In this document: positions 18,781 through 26,559 of the stretch, one piece after another
How positions within the stretch are numbered: the first letter of the stretch is position 1
Layout: each line of letters starts with the position of its first letter
Source of the DNA: UBA6107 sp034430175
Lineage (GTDB): Bacteria > Chloroflexota > Anaerolineae > Anaerolineales > Anaerolineaceae
Direction: 5' to 3'
Assembly (NCBI GenBank): GCA_034430175.1
Contig: DAOUFI010000007.1
Coordinates: 62,001 to 126,000, forward strand
Length of the DNA: 64,000 bases
Notes under the pieces: generated by a model
What the model was told of the DNA's origin: nothing
The model's input: only the letters and a program-made list of their open reading frames with translations
Database searches by the model: none
Translations under genes and position numbers: made by a program

Positions 18781-20432
18781 TGGTAAAGAGCGCTTCCACT
18801 GAAACCGTCAAGAAAACGCCGGCCAAGACATCAAGTAAGAAAACCCCGGTAAAAAAAACAAGCAAGGTTTCACAGCCAAAACGTAAAACCGGCAAAACCC
18901 CAGGGTTGGATATTCCTTTGGTGGAGAATACCTCGCTGGATGATGACGCGTTGATCAAACAGGAGCCGGACGATACATCACTGGCTCAGGCTGGAAACGA
19001 GTGGAACGAACTGGTCGTCGAAGACCCGTTGGAGATTCTCGAGGATCCCACCATAGCATTGGAGTTATCGGAAGATCCCGTACGTTTGTATTTAAAGGAA
19101 ATTGGTCAAATCCATCTTTTGGACGCGGATAGCGAGTTTCGCCTGGCTGTTCGAATTGAAGCACTTGTACGCATCGAGAAATTTGAAGCCAAGTTAAAGA
19201 TCGCCAGAGGAGCTGAAGGATATTACAAGGCGCTTTACTCGTTAATGATTGATGAAATGGTCCAAACCTGGTCGGGACTTCAGGATGGTGCCCGCGACAT
19301 GGGTAACCATGAAATTCCCGATCTTTCGCTGATGTTTGCCGAAGCGCAAATATTGAAGCGACAATGGCAGGCGGATGAACCATCATACCTGCGTACCTAC
19401 CTGGATAACGGCCTGTGGGGTAAAGACCAGATTTGGGAAGCACTGGTTCGGCAGGCATTTACCTTATTCATGGGCATGTACATGATCCCCACTGACATGG
19501 CCACAAATATCCTCACTAAGATCACCAAGAACGAGATCATGCCGCAGGCGGTATGGCTGAAACGCATGCTGCCTGGTGAAGATATCCTTAAGGCTGAAGT
19601 AGATGCCATCAAACGGCGCGCGGAGGAATCCAATCAAACGCTGATCCGTGCCAACCTGAGACTGGTGGTCAGTATTGCCAAACGCTACCTGGGACGCGGG
19701 ATCTCCTTCCTTGATCTAATCCAGGAAGGGAATCTTGGTTTATTGCGGGCTGTGTCGAAGTTCGATTCGACGCGTGGTTTCAAGTTCTCGACTTACGCCA
19801 CCTGGTGGATCAGACAATCGATCAGCCGTTACATCGCGGAACACGCGCGCACCATCCGCATTCCTGTGCATCTATTTGAGGCGATCACCCGAATTTTGCG
19901 GGTACAGCGTTCCCTAGTGCAAAAGCTGGGGCGTGAGCCATCTCTGGATGAGCTGGCTTTGGAAACCGACATACTCTCCGCGGCCGACGTGGAGGCGATC
20001 AAGAAAGCCAAAGCAGCCGACCAACCACTCGATCCTGAACTGCAGCGGCGCTGGAATTGGGCGACGATGAAAGTACAGCGGATCCTGCAATCCGCTGAGG
20101 AACCGATCTCACTGGAACGCCCGGTCGGCGACGAGGAAAGCAGTCAGTTGGGCGACTTCATTGAAGACGACGAAGCGCTCGAACCGATGGACGCCGCGGC
20201 TCGTGAAATGCTACGAGAGCAGGTGCAAAGCGCGCTGGCAGCCCTTTCGGAGCGCGAACGACAGGTGCTGGAGCTGCGATTTGGTCTGATCGACGGCAAG
20301 GATCATACCCTCGAAGAGGTGAGCCGTTATTTCAACGTCACCCGCGAACGCATCCGCCAGATAGAAGCCAAAGCCCTGCGTAAACTGCGCCATCCAACTC
20401 GCAGCCGACACCTGCGCGAATACCTGGGTTGA
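18780..20432 (+). CDS. rpoD: Primary RNA polymerase sigma factor RpoD (sigma-70/SigA)
   Basis: This factor directs RNA polymerase to housekeeping promoters. The 550-residue chain has a Lys/Thr/Pro-rich N-terminus (1-45), region 1.2 (about 98-130, DPVRLYLKEIGQIHLLDAD), a non-conserved region, region 2 (about 280-350, including GNLGLLRAVSKFD, FKFSTYATWWIRQSI), region 3 with PVHLFEAITRI in place of the more common P-h-m-x-E block, and region 4 (about 480-550) with a helix-turn-helix ending VTRERIRQIEAKALRKL. Group 1 sigma features are complete. It lies directly behind dnaG, probably with its own promoter inside the gap. The mRNA is predicted to be leaderless. Confidence 0.95.
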   Translation: MVKSASTETVKKTPAKTSSKKTPVKKTSKVSQPKRKTGKTPGLDIPLVENTSLDDDALIKQEPDDTSLAQAGNEWNELVVEDPLEILEDPTIALELSEDPVRLYLKEIGQIHLLDADSEFRLAVRIEALVRIEKFEAKLKIARGAEGYYKALYSLMIDEMVQTWSGLQDGARDMGNHEIPDLSLMFAEAQILKRQWQADEPSYLRTYLDNGLWGKDQIWEALVRQAFTLFMGMYMIPTDMATNILTKITKNEIMPQAVWLKRMLPGEDILKAEVDAIKRRAEESNQTLIRANLRLVVSIAKRYLGRGISFLDLIQEGNLGLLRAVSKFDSTRGFKFSTYATWWIRQSISRYIAEHARTIRIPVHLFEAITRILRVQRSLVQKLGREPSLDELALETDILSAADVEAIKKAKAADQPLDPELQRRWNWATMKVQRILQSAEEPISLERPVGDEESSQLGDFIEDDEALEPMDAAAREMLREQVQSALAALSERERQVLELRFGLIDGKDHTLEEVSRYFNVTRERIRQIEAKALRKLRHPTRSRHLREYLG

Positions 20433-20441
20433 GCGCCGCAG

Positions 20442-20504
20442 TTGACCCGTACCCCCTTTCACCGTAAAATAGTTTTACGAACGAACCCGTGATTTCGGGT
20501 CGTT
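20442..20504 (+). promoter_or_regulatory. kamA promoter and 5' hairpin
   Basis: TTGACC (20442-20447), a 17-bp spacer and TAAAAT (20465-20470) form a good sigma-70 promoter. Downstream, ACCCG-TGATTT-CGGGT with flanking ACG/CGT (20481-20503) folds into a hairpin in the leader. No T-run follows, so it is not an obvious terminator. Confidence 0.55.
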
Positions 20505-20536
20505 TGATCAACCCTTTTCCAGGACCAAGGAGAATT

Positions 20537-21877
20537 ATGTCACCAACCCCCTTTGTTTCTAAACGATCCGCTGCTTTCGCAGAAGTTCCAGATGAAAAGT
20601 GGAACGATTGGCGCTGGCAGTTAAGCAACCGTTTGAACTCAGTGGATGATTTCTCGAATGTTCTGAAACTTACCGAAAGTGAAAAGAAAGCGTTAAGTTC
20701 ACCTGGATTATTCCGGGTGGATGTGACGCCTTATTACGTCTCATTGATCGATCCGAACGACCCGGACGATCCGATTCGCAAGCAGATTATCCCCACGGCT
20801 GGCGAGATCGACGCGTTTACCGGGCAGATGGAAGATTCACTGGCAGAGGATCGCCATTCCCCTGTCCCTGGGCTGGTGCATCGTTACCCAGACCGCGTGC
20901 TGATGCTGGTAACTACGCAGTGCGCCTCGTATTGCCGTTATTGCACCCGCGCGCGCATTGTGGGTGATCCCACCCAGACGTTTTCACATGCCGATTTCGA
21001 AGCTCAAATCGAGTACATCAAGCGCACCCCACAGGTGCGTGACGTGCTGCTCTCGGGCGGCGATCCGCTGACATTGGCACCGAAACTGCTGGAAGAATTA
21101 CTGTCACGCCTGCGCGAGATCGAACACGTCGAAATCATCCGCATTGGTTCGCGCGTGCCGGTGTTCATGCCCATGCGCGTGACCGATGAACTGACCGATA
21201 TGCTGCAGAAGTATCATCCCCTGTGGATGAACATCCACGTCAACCACCCCAACGAGATCACCAAAGAATTGGCTGACGCGACCGATAAACTGACCCGGGC
21301 AGGTATTCAACTGGGCAATCAGTCGGTGCTGCTGGCTGGGATTAATGATTGCGTGCATATCCAGCGTGACCTGGTGCAGAAGCTGGTGCGCATCCGCGTG
21401 CGCCCGTACTACCTCTATCAGTGCGACCTGGTGGAAGGGGCGGGGCACTTCCGCACCCCGGTGGCCAAGGGCGTCGAGATAATTGAAGGTTTACGCGGGC
21501 ATACCTCCGGGTTCGCGGTTCCGACCTATGTGGTCGATGCGCCGGAAGGCGGCGGAAAGATTCCGGTCATGCCAAATTACCAGATCAGCGCCTCGGACCA
21601 CAAGATCGTGCTGCGCAACTACGAGGGTTTCATCACCACTTACGAGGAACCGCAGAACTACAAGGCACACGACCCCAAGACCTGCAAGTACTGCCAGAAG
21701 AAGCGAGTTGAACCCGGACAATCCGGGGTCAGCGGCCTGCTGGATGGCGAGGAAATGGTCATCAAGCCGGAAGGCTTCGATGAATTGCACAACCGCGGTG
21801 GTGGCCAACATCGTCTGCGTACGGATAGTGACAAGTGGAAGCCACTGGGTATTGGAAATTCCGAGAATCGAGAATAG
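20537..21877 (+). CDS. kamA: L-lysine 2,3-aminomutase (radical SAM)
   Basis: The enzyme converts L-lysine to beta-lysine using a 4Fe-4S cluster, SAM and PLP. The ATG at 20537 follows AAGGAG, giving 446 residues; an upstream in-frame ATG at 20489 lies in the leader. The radical SAM cluster motif is CASYCRYC (CxxxCxxC, about residues 130-137), preceded by YPDRVLMLVTTQ. LLSGGDPL, the R-I-GSRVPVFMP segment and the C-terminal cysteines in KTCKYCQKKR match KamA. The N-terminal WNDWRWQLSNR is also typical. The usual partner acetyltransferase AblB is not adjacent. The last five residues (SENRE) and the stop are encoded by an inverted repeat arm, which points to insertion at the gene end. A glutamate or arginine 2,3-aminomutase is possible but less likely. 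Confidence 0.9.
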   Translation: MSPTPFVSKRSAAFAEVPDEKWNDWRWQLSNRLNSVDDFSNVLKLTESEKKALSSPGLFRVDVTPYYVSLIDPNDPDDPIRKQIIPTAGEIDAFTGQMEDSLAEDRHSPVPGLVHRYPDRVLMLVTTQCASYCRYCTRARIVGDPTQTFSHADFEAQIEYIKRTPQVRDVLLSGGDPLTLAPKLLEELLSRLREIEHVEIIRIGSRVPVFMPMRVTDELTDMLQKYHPLWMNIHVNHPNEITKELADATDKLTRAGIQLGNQSVLLAGINDCVHIQRDLVQKLVRIRVRPYYLYQCDLVEGAGHFRTPVAKGVEIIEGLRGHTSGFAVPTYVVDAPEGGGKIPVMPNYQISASDHKIVLRNYEGFITTYEEPQNYKAHDPKTCKYCQKKRVEPGQSGVSGLLDGEEMVIKPEGFDELHNRGGGQHRLRTDSDKWKPLGIGNSENRE

Positions 21878-22492
21878 AGAGAAGAGAATCGTCAGAACCA
21901 GGGATGAAGAATTGAGATTTATAAATCGTCAAAATACGAGATCCGGAAATCATCAATGCATGACAATACCTGCAGACAAATTGTGATAAGGGTTATTTGA
22001 TGACAAGCACTGGTTTGAAAAGACTGAAAGTGTGGGTTGAAGCGAAAGACCTTGCATTATTGATCTATCGCGAGGTAATTCCCTGCTTGCCACTAGAGGA
22101 AAAATGGGAACTGGCATCTCAAATCCGAAGGGCTTCAACCAGTATTCCAGCAAACATAGCAGAAGGTTATGGGCGATTTTATTATCAGGCAAATATCCAA
22201 TTTTGTTACAACGCCAGAGGTTCACTTGAAGAATTGATCAGCCACCTGTCCATGGCTGTTGATTTGGGATATTTGCCTGAAAACATTGGGAGCCAAGGTA
22301 TTGCCAAAGCTGATGCTCTGGTGATTCTGATTAATGGGTATATTGCTTATTTACGAAAATCCAAACAGGGTTTGGCTGAGTCTAAAGAGCTTGGTCATTC
22401 CATTTGCGATGGAAAAAGTGAATATTTATTAGGAGATGTCGGCGTGGAGGTGACAGATTTTAACGATTCTCCATTCTCCACTCTCGTCTCTC
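21863..22492 (+). mobile_element. Putative S23-gene element bounded by 30-bp inverted repeats
   Basis: The left arm (21863-21892, GAGAATCGAGAATAGAGAG...) and right arm (22463-22492, ACGATTCTCCATTCTCCACT...) are inverted copies matching at 23 of 30 positions. They enclose one gene, a four-helix-bundle S23 protein. The arms run into the reading frames on both sides: the left supplies the end of kamA, the right supplies the end of the S23 frame. Shorter palindromes with the same arms but no gene occur at 29111-29193 and 61707-61771. The arrangement recalls 23S rRNA intervening sequences, which also carry an S23 ORF between complementary ends, but this copy is intergenic. Mobility is inference. 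Confidence 0.55.
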
Positions 22493-22500
22493 TGAAGTAA
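22000..22500 (+). CDS. Four-helix-bundle protein of the S23/IVS family
   Basis: From ATG 22000 (behind AAGGG; a TTG lies one codon upstream) the protein has 166 residues, longer than the usual 115-125. The core (about 6-130) shows the family signatures: LKVWVEAKDLALLIYREV at the start, then QIRRASTSIPANIAEGYGR, and ARGSLEELISHLSMA. These proteins form four-helix bundles and pentamers, as in Avd of diversity-generating retroelements and in the S23 proteins encoded in rRNA intervening sequences; biochemical function is largely unknown. The C-terminal residues DSPFSTLVSL are translated from the right inverted repeat. The gene is flanked by inverted repeats and is probably part of a small element. 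Confidence 0.88.
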   Translation: MTSTGLKRLKVWVEAKDLALLIYREVIPCLPLEEKWELASQIRRASTSIPANIAEGYGRFYYQANIQFCYNARGSLEELISHLSMAVDLGYLPENIGSQGIAKADALVILINGYIAYLRKSKQGLAESKELGHSICDGKSEYLLGDVGVEVTDFNDSPFSTLVSLK

Positions 22501-22510
22501 TGGAGGAACC

Positions 22511-23473
22511 ATGCACTACAGACGTTTAGGCCATTCTGGTTTAAAGGTAAGCGAGATTTCGCTTGGATCGTGGATCACCTTTGGCGGGCAGATCGATGAA
22601 GATACCGCCATTTCTCTGATCCATGAGGCTTACGAGCAGGGGATCAACTTTTTCGATAACGCTGACATGTATGCCAACGGTCAGGCAGAGGTCGTACTCG
22701 GCAAGGCGATCCAGGACTTGCCTCGAGAGGAGCTGGTGATCTCGTCAAAAGTGTTTTGGCCAGTGGGCAAAGGACCGAATTCACGTGGACTTTCGCGTAA
22801 ACACGTCACAGAAGCCTTGCATTCCAGTCTCAAGCGATTGGGAGTGGAGTATCTTGACATGTATTTCTGTCACCGCTATGACCCGGATACCCCAGTCGAA
22901 GAGGTGGCGCGAACCATGGACGACCTGATCCACCAGGGAAAAATCCTCTACTGGGGCACCTCCGAATGGACGGCAGCCCAGGTGATGGAGGCCTACGGGG
23001 TGGCGCGCCAATATGGACTCATTCCGCCCACGATGGAACAGCCACAATACAACCTTTTCCACCGCAAACGCGTGGAAGACACGATCATGCCCATCTGCCG
23101 AGACCTGGGATTGGGCTTGACCACGTTCAGTCCGTTATACTACGGCATTCTCACTGGTAAATACAACGAAGGTATCCCGCAGGGCAGCCGTGCCAGCCTG
23201 GACGATTACGCCTGGATCCGCGACCGCATCACCCCGCAGACAATCTCGATCGTCAAAAAACTCACCGCGGTGGCCAACGACCTCTCGATCACCCCGTCAC
23301 AACTGGCGATCGCCTGGATCTTGCGCCGCAAGGAAGTGAGCAGCGTCATCACAGGCGCGTCGCGGCTGGAACAGCTTGACGAGAACCTGGGTGCCTCGGA
23401 AGCCTACGAAAGCTTCTCCGAAACCGATATCGACCGCATTTTCGAGTGCCTGGCTGGATTCCAGGAACTTTAA
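22511..23473 (+). CDS. Aldo/keto reductase, Kv-beta-like family
   Basis: This 320-residue NADPH-dependent oxidoreductase has the full AKR barrel. The catalytic tetrad can be read: Asp in NFFDNADMYANG, Tyr in the same motif, Lys in LVISSKVFW and His in DMYFCHRYDPDTP. The N-terminal MHYRRLGHSGLKVSEISLGSW and the Arg/Gln-rich cofactor region near the end (VITGASRLEQLDENLGA) match the voltage-gated potassium channel beta-subunit group. The ATG follows GGAGGAACC, just after the S23 element. Substrate is unknown. It may originally have been co-transcribed with kamA before the element was inserted. Confidence 0.9.
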   Translation: MHYRRLGHSGLKVSEISLGSWITFGGQIDEDTAISLIHEAYEQGINFFDNADMYANGQAEVVLGKAIQDLPREELVISSKVFWPVGKGPNSRGLSRKHVTEALHSSLKRLGVEYLDMYFCHRYDPDTPVEEVARTMDDLIHQGKILYWGTSEWTAAQVMEAYGVARQYGLIPPTMEQPQYNLFHRKRVEDTIMPICRDLGLGLTTFSPLYYGILTGKYNEGIPQGSRASLDDYAWIRDRITPQTISIVKKLTAVANDLSITPSQLAIAWILRRKEVSSVITGASRLEQLDENLGASEAYESFSETDIDRIFECLAGFQEL

Positions 23474-23497
23474 GCTCTTTCAATCCAAGGTAGAATT

Positions 23498-24004
23498 TTG
23501 AAGCTCGACGATAAAGAGTTTTTTCAGGTTGTTACCAATGCTCCGCTCGTCTCGATCGACCTGATCGTGAAGGACGAGCGGGGTCGTGTTTTGTTGGGGT
23601 TGCGCAGGAACAAGCCTGCACAGGGTTTCTGGTTCGTTCCGGGAGGGCGAGTCTTCAAGGACGAGAGGATCGAGCAGGCACTGAAACGGATTGGCTTAGA
23701 GGAATTGGGGTTTCCTCTCGACACTTCCAGAGTGAAGTTCCTGGGGGTATTTGAACATCTCTACGAGGATAATGTATTTGGTAAGCCAGGGATCAGCACA
23801 CATTACGTGGTGTTGGGGTGTGAAGTGATGCAACCGATGGCATTGGATCAATTACCATCCGGTCAGCATGAAGGTTGGCGTTTTTGGGAATTACCTGATC
23901 TGATGAAAAGTGACGAAGTCCATCGAAATACAAAAGCTTATTTTGAAAAACAACCACGAACGCTTGTTTTTAAAAAGAAAAAATCCCTCAAATTTACTCT
24001 TTGA
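23498..24004 (+). CDS. gmm: GDP-mannose mannosyl hydrolase (Nudix family)
   Basis: The 168-residue protein starts at a TTG (23498) with weak upstream pairing. It closely follows the Gmm/NudD pattern: FFQVVTNAPLVSIDLIVKDE, then LLGLRRNKPAQGFWFVPGGR and ERIEQALKRIGLEELGF. This group hydrolyses GDP-mannose and GDP-glucose and has a modified Nudix box in which one of the catalytic glutamates is missing, as seen here. It should take part in nucleotide-sugar turnover, for polysaccharide or glycan synthesis. It lies 24 nt after the aldo/keto reductase. Its stop codon is within the stem of the following terminator. Confidence 0.88.
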   Translation: MKLDDKEFFQVVTNAPLVSIDLIVKDERGRVLLGLRRNKPAQGFWFVPGGRVFKDERIEQALKRIGLEELGFPLDTSRVKFLGVFEHLYEDNVFGKPGISTHYVVLGCEVMQPMALDQLPSGQHEGWRFWELPDLMKSDEVHRNTKAYFEKQPRTLVFKKKKSLKFTL

Positions 24005-24016
24005 GGGATTTTTTTA
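23982..24016. terminator. Strong bidirectional terminator between convergent genes
   Basis: AATCCCTCAAA (23982-23992) and TTTGAGGGATT (24000-24010) form a perfect 11-bp stem with a 7-nt loop and a T-run after it. A-rich sequence before the stem gives a T-tail on the minus strand for the GYF_2 gene. Confidence 0.92.
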
Positions 24017-24027
24017 TCTTAAAAATA

Positions 24028-24867
24028 TCACAAACCCATGCTGTCTTTGCTTTTGATCATCTGGTTCATGAGACTGTTGATGTTCATCTGGGTAACGGCA
24101 TTCGAAATCACCAGTTCAGCCTCGGCGGCGTTGGCAAAGAAGCCGATCTTGGTCATCGCGGAGGTTTCTGCCGTGAAGATCGATTTCTTCCCGTTTGCTG
24201 AATCGAATTCGATGACAACCCGTTGACTGAACTCTACTTTAAATCTCAGCAGCAGGTAAATGATCATGATGGGGATCAAGATCCAGCCCAGGATAAAGAA
24301 AAACCATCGGGCTGTATTGTTGTGGGAAAATTCAGTCACCGAGAGGCTGATACGATGAGCCTGTGAGTTATCGAGCACGAAACCACCTACAGATGCCCCG
24401 GCATCCTTGAAAAGGTTGGTTTGTTTGAGTGCGAGTGTCATCCGGGATAAGTAAGGGGTGTTGATAAACGACTGTATCCCATTCGATGAAGCCATTGTCT
24501 GGGTGATCAGCACAGGAAGGGACCTTTCACCGGATGCTGCAGGTTGGAAAGCCTGGTTATCGGGAGCCACCTGCATAAATGTAACCTTGTATTTTCCATT
24601 CAACACAACAGGTTGTGGCCCATAAGTCTGGTTATTTCCGGTGGGTGGAGGAGTGTTGTTGATCGGAGGAGGCTGTGAGCCGGAACCAGGAGGGGGCGAG
24701 GAGTAGAATTGCGCCGCGAAGATCGTTTGTTTGGCCATTGTCCAGGTGGACATTCCCTCGGTCCAGAGCATGGTGTTTGGGGTGATGACATGGTTCGTAA
24801 TCAGTTGTTTGATCTGATCTGCGCTGACCGGTCCTACCCGCTGGTTATTCACAAGGTAATACCACAT
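24028..24867 (-). CDS. GYF_2-domain membrane protein
   Basis: The 279-residue protein has an N-terminal GYF_2 domain (about 1-50: MWYYLVNNQRVGPVSADQI, with TMLWTEGMSTW), a Pro/Gly/Asn-rich linker (about 55-80), a region of mixed structure, and one or two membrane helices (about 186-206, FFFILGWILIPIMIIYLLL). The last 70 residues are soluble. GYF_2 domains are thought to bind proline-rich peptides, and bacterial ones are common in membrane proteins with DUF4339-like arrangements. No catalytic motif is seen. AGGAGGG precedes the ATG. It is a single-gene unit between two terminators or gaps. Confidence 0.75.
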   Translation of the reverse strand: MWYYLVNNQRVGPVSADQIKQLITNHVITPNTMLWTEGMSTWTMAKQTIFAAQFYSSPPPGSGSQPPPINNTPPPTGNNQTYGPQPVVLNGKYKVTFMQVAPDNQAFQPAASGERSLPVLITQTMASSNGIQSFINTPYLSRMTLALKQTNLFKDAGASVGGFVLDNSQAHRISLSVTEFSHNNTARWFFFILGWILIPIMIIYLLLRFKVEFSQRVVIEFDSANGKKSIFTAETSAMTKIGFFANAAEAELVISNAVTQMNINSLMNQMIKSKDSMGL

Positions 24868-24940
24868 AATAAATCCCTCCTTAATCAGTAAAGAATGGCA
24901 TGATTATAGAACGACCGCGATTAATTATCAACCGAAAGGG

Positions 24941-26344
24941 TTATTTGCTGGCAGCGAAGATCGAGTCGATCGTATTTACCAGGTTGATTGCGTCAGGTTG
25001 AAGGCAGGCATGGATGTTGGGTTCGCCCATCGTCACCACCCTTGTTTGACCGTCTCTCTTCCCGTCAATGGTGATCACTTCGACTGCCAGATTGGAGAAT
25101 TGGCATAAGGCCGGATTCACCAGAATTTCAGCGGTCATTGCATCCCAATAATAAAAACTCTCACGGTTGACACCAGTTATTTGCTGGTCGTACAAGTTTG
25201 CCGCAAATTGCGCGGGTTTGCCGCCGTTTCGCCAGACAGCCGTATCGGTGTGCGTAACGGCGACCTGGTTGGTCGCATCCAGCGGAACCAGGTAGATCTC
25301 CAAACCAGATTGGAAAACCTCAGAGGCAGCGACCGCATCTGCATAGATATTCCATTCAGCCAGATTGTTTTCCGGGTTAGATACAAGATCGGAAAGGTTG
25401 CCTTCTGTGTAAAGAGCGCCGCCCATGATGAATACTGCTTTGATGTGATCCTTAATCCCTGGGTCAAGCCTGAGGGCTTCAGCGAGGTTGGTGCACGGTC
25501 CGCTGATAAAAACAGTGATCGGTTCCGGTGAATTGTTCAAAGTATCCACCATTAATTGGGCTGCATCTTTGACATGATAGACCTGATTGGTTTTAGGTAC
25601 AGGCTGATTCCAGAAATTATTCGCGCTTTGCCTCATCCATTCGGGAAAGGCGTTATTCCCACTCAGGTGGGCGGATTTACCGAAACCAAGTGGAATGTCG
25701 GTGAACCCAAAACTATCGAGGAGCGCTCCGATGAGCTGAATATACGTTGAAGGGTTTGCTTCACCGTATGAGATGCTGACAGACTTCAGCGAGACCCTGG
25801 GATCGCTCAGGAAGTACATCAAGGCAAGCATGCCATCGGGGCTGCCGTCGTCATCATAGATCACGGGGATGGGATGGATCGGATTCAAAGCGCCGGTGGT
25901 TTCGCCAAAATCACCACGACTGGTGTATTGCAACACACCGGTCGGTGAAACCTGGAAGAAATCGTGGCTCGCGCTGCAATTGCCGATGAAGTCGCCGGAA
26001 GTGAATTCATAGGTCCCATTGTTAATATTCTGCAATGTGTATGACCCGGCGCAGGGGATGGAGAGCAGGTTGTAATACCCGCAGATTTCGCCCACAGAAC
26101 ATGCGCTGTTGAAATCGATGATTGCGTCCATAGTGTAGGAGCCATTGATGGCTGTTCCGGTCCACTTGCCGGCGAGAAGGAAACTGGTTGGCGTTGGCAA
26201 GGTCGGTGGTGTGGTTTGTACTGGAGAAGGAATTGTTGTGGTCTGGACCGGGGTAGGAGTTGCCTTGTGGCAGGAAGAGAGCAACAGGGAAAACCCCAAC
26301 ATGAAGACCAAGGCAACATTTACAAAGGAACTCTCCCGTCTCAT
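24941..26344 (-). CDS. Nucleoside-hydrolase-like (IUNH) lipoprotein with an N-terminal extension
   Basis: The 467-residue chain starts with a lipoprotein signal (lipobox LSSC, Cys at about 24) and a Thr-Pro linker. A small N-terminal domain (about 55-150) recalls a lipoprotein-type beta domain; the C-terminal part (about 155-460) is like inosine-uridine nucleoside hydrolases. The metal-binding motif reads VIYDDDGSPDGMLALMY, differing from the classic DTDPGxDDxxA pattern, and SGPCTNLAEAL, VFIMGGALYTEG and WNIYADAVAA match other IUNH blocks. A surface-anchored enzyme could release bases from nucleosides for scavenging. The altered Asp cluster means that substrate and activity are uncertain. GGGAGG precedes the ATG. 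Confidence 0.78.
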   Translation of the reverse strand: MRRESSFVNVALVFMLGFSLLLSSCHKATPTPVQTTTIPSPVQTTPPTLPTPTSFLLAGKWTGTAINGSYTMDAIIDFNSACSVGEICGYYNLLSIPCAGSYTLQNINNGTYEFTSGDFIGNCSASHDFFQVSPTGVLQYTSRGDFGETTGALNPIHPIPVIYDDDGSPDGMLALMYFLSDPRVSLKSVSISYGEANPSTYIQLIGALLDSFGFTDIPLGFGKSAHLSGNNAFPEWMRQSANNFWNQPVPKTNQVYHVKDAAQLMVDTLNNSPEPITVFISGPCTNLAEALRLDPGIKDHIKAVFIMGGALYTEGNLSDLVSNPENNLAEWNIYADAVAASEVFQSGLEIYLVPLDATNQVAVTHTDTAVWRNGGKPAQFAANLYDQQITGVNRESFYYWDAMTAEILVNPALCQFSNLAVEVITIDGKRDGQTRVVTMGEPNIHACLQPDAINLVNTIDSIFAASK

Positions 26345-26486
26345 CAGTTAATCCCTCCCAAATGTGATTCTTAAATTATAGCATTGAGTAAATTATTACC
26401 CTTCATCATATACCTTTCACCCTGTGATTCCCCCTTCCATTAATACGTACAGAGAGGGATGCTTGTTTTTGCAAAGAAATGTGATG

Positions 26487-26535
26487 TCTTAAAAAACCTC
26501 TCCTGTCGTGGGGACAAGAGAGGGGTTTTTCAATA
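26487..26535 (-). terminator. Terminator of the pheS-pheT operon
   Basis: The stem CCTCTC/GAGAGG with further GU and AU pairs toward a GTGG loop is flanked by AAAAAA and TTTTT, so it can terminate on the minus strand about 25 nt after pheT. The T-run on the plus side makes it symmetric. Confidence 0.8.
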
Positions 26536-26559
26536 AAAATTCGTATAATTCGTGGATTA
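26536..26559. repeat. ATTCGTATAATTCGTGGAT repeat overlapping the pheT stop
   Basis: This copy matches the unit at 30821-30841 at about 19 of 21 positions. Its last bases form the pheT stop codon (complement of 26557-26559). It belongs to the dispersed family also seen at 16756-16773 and 38779-38797. Confidence 0.6.

Noticed and set aside
16848..20432. A complete rpsU-dnaG-rpoD operon
   Set aside because: rpsU is absent upstream (glyS and a repeat lie there) and rpoD appears to have its own promoter, so only the dnaG-rpoD adjacency is kept.
21997..22500. Diversity-generating retroelement suggested by the Avd-like four-helix protein
   Set aside because: No reverse transcriptase, template repeat or variable repeat is near. 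The protein fits the S23 group better.
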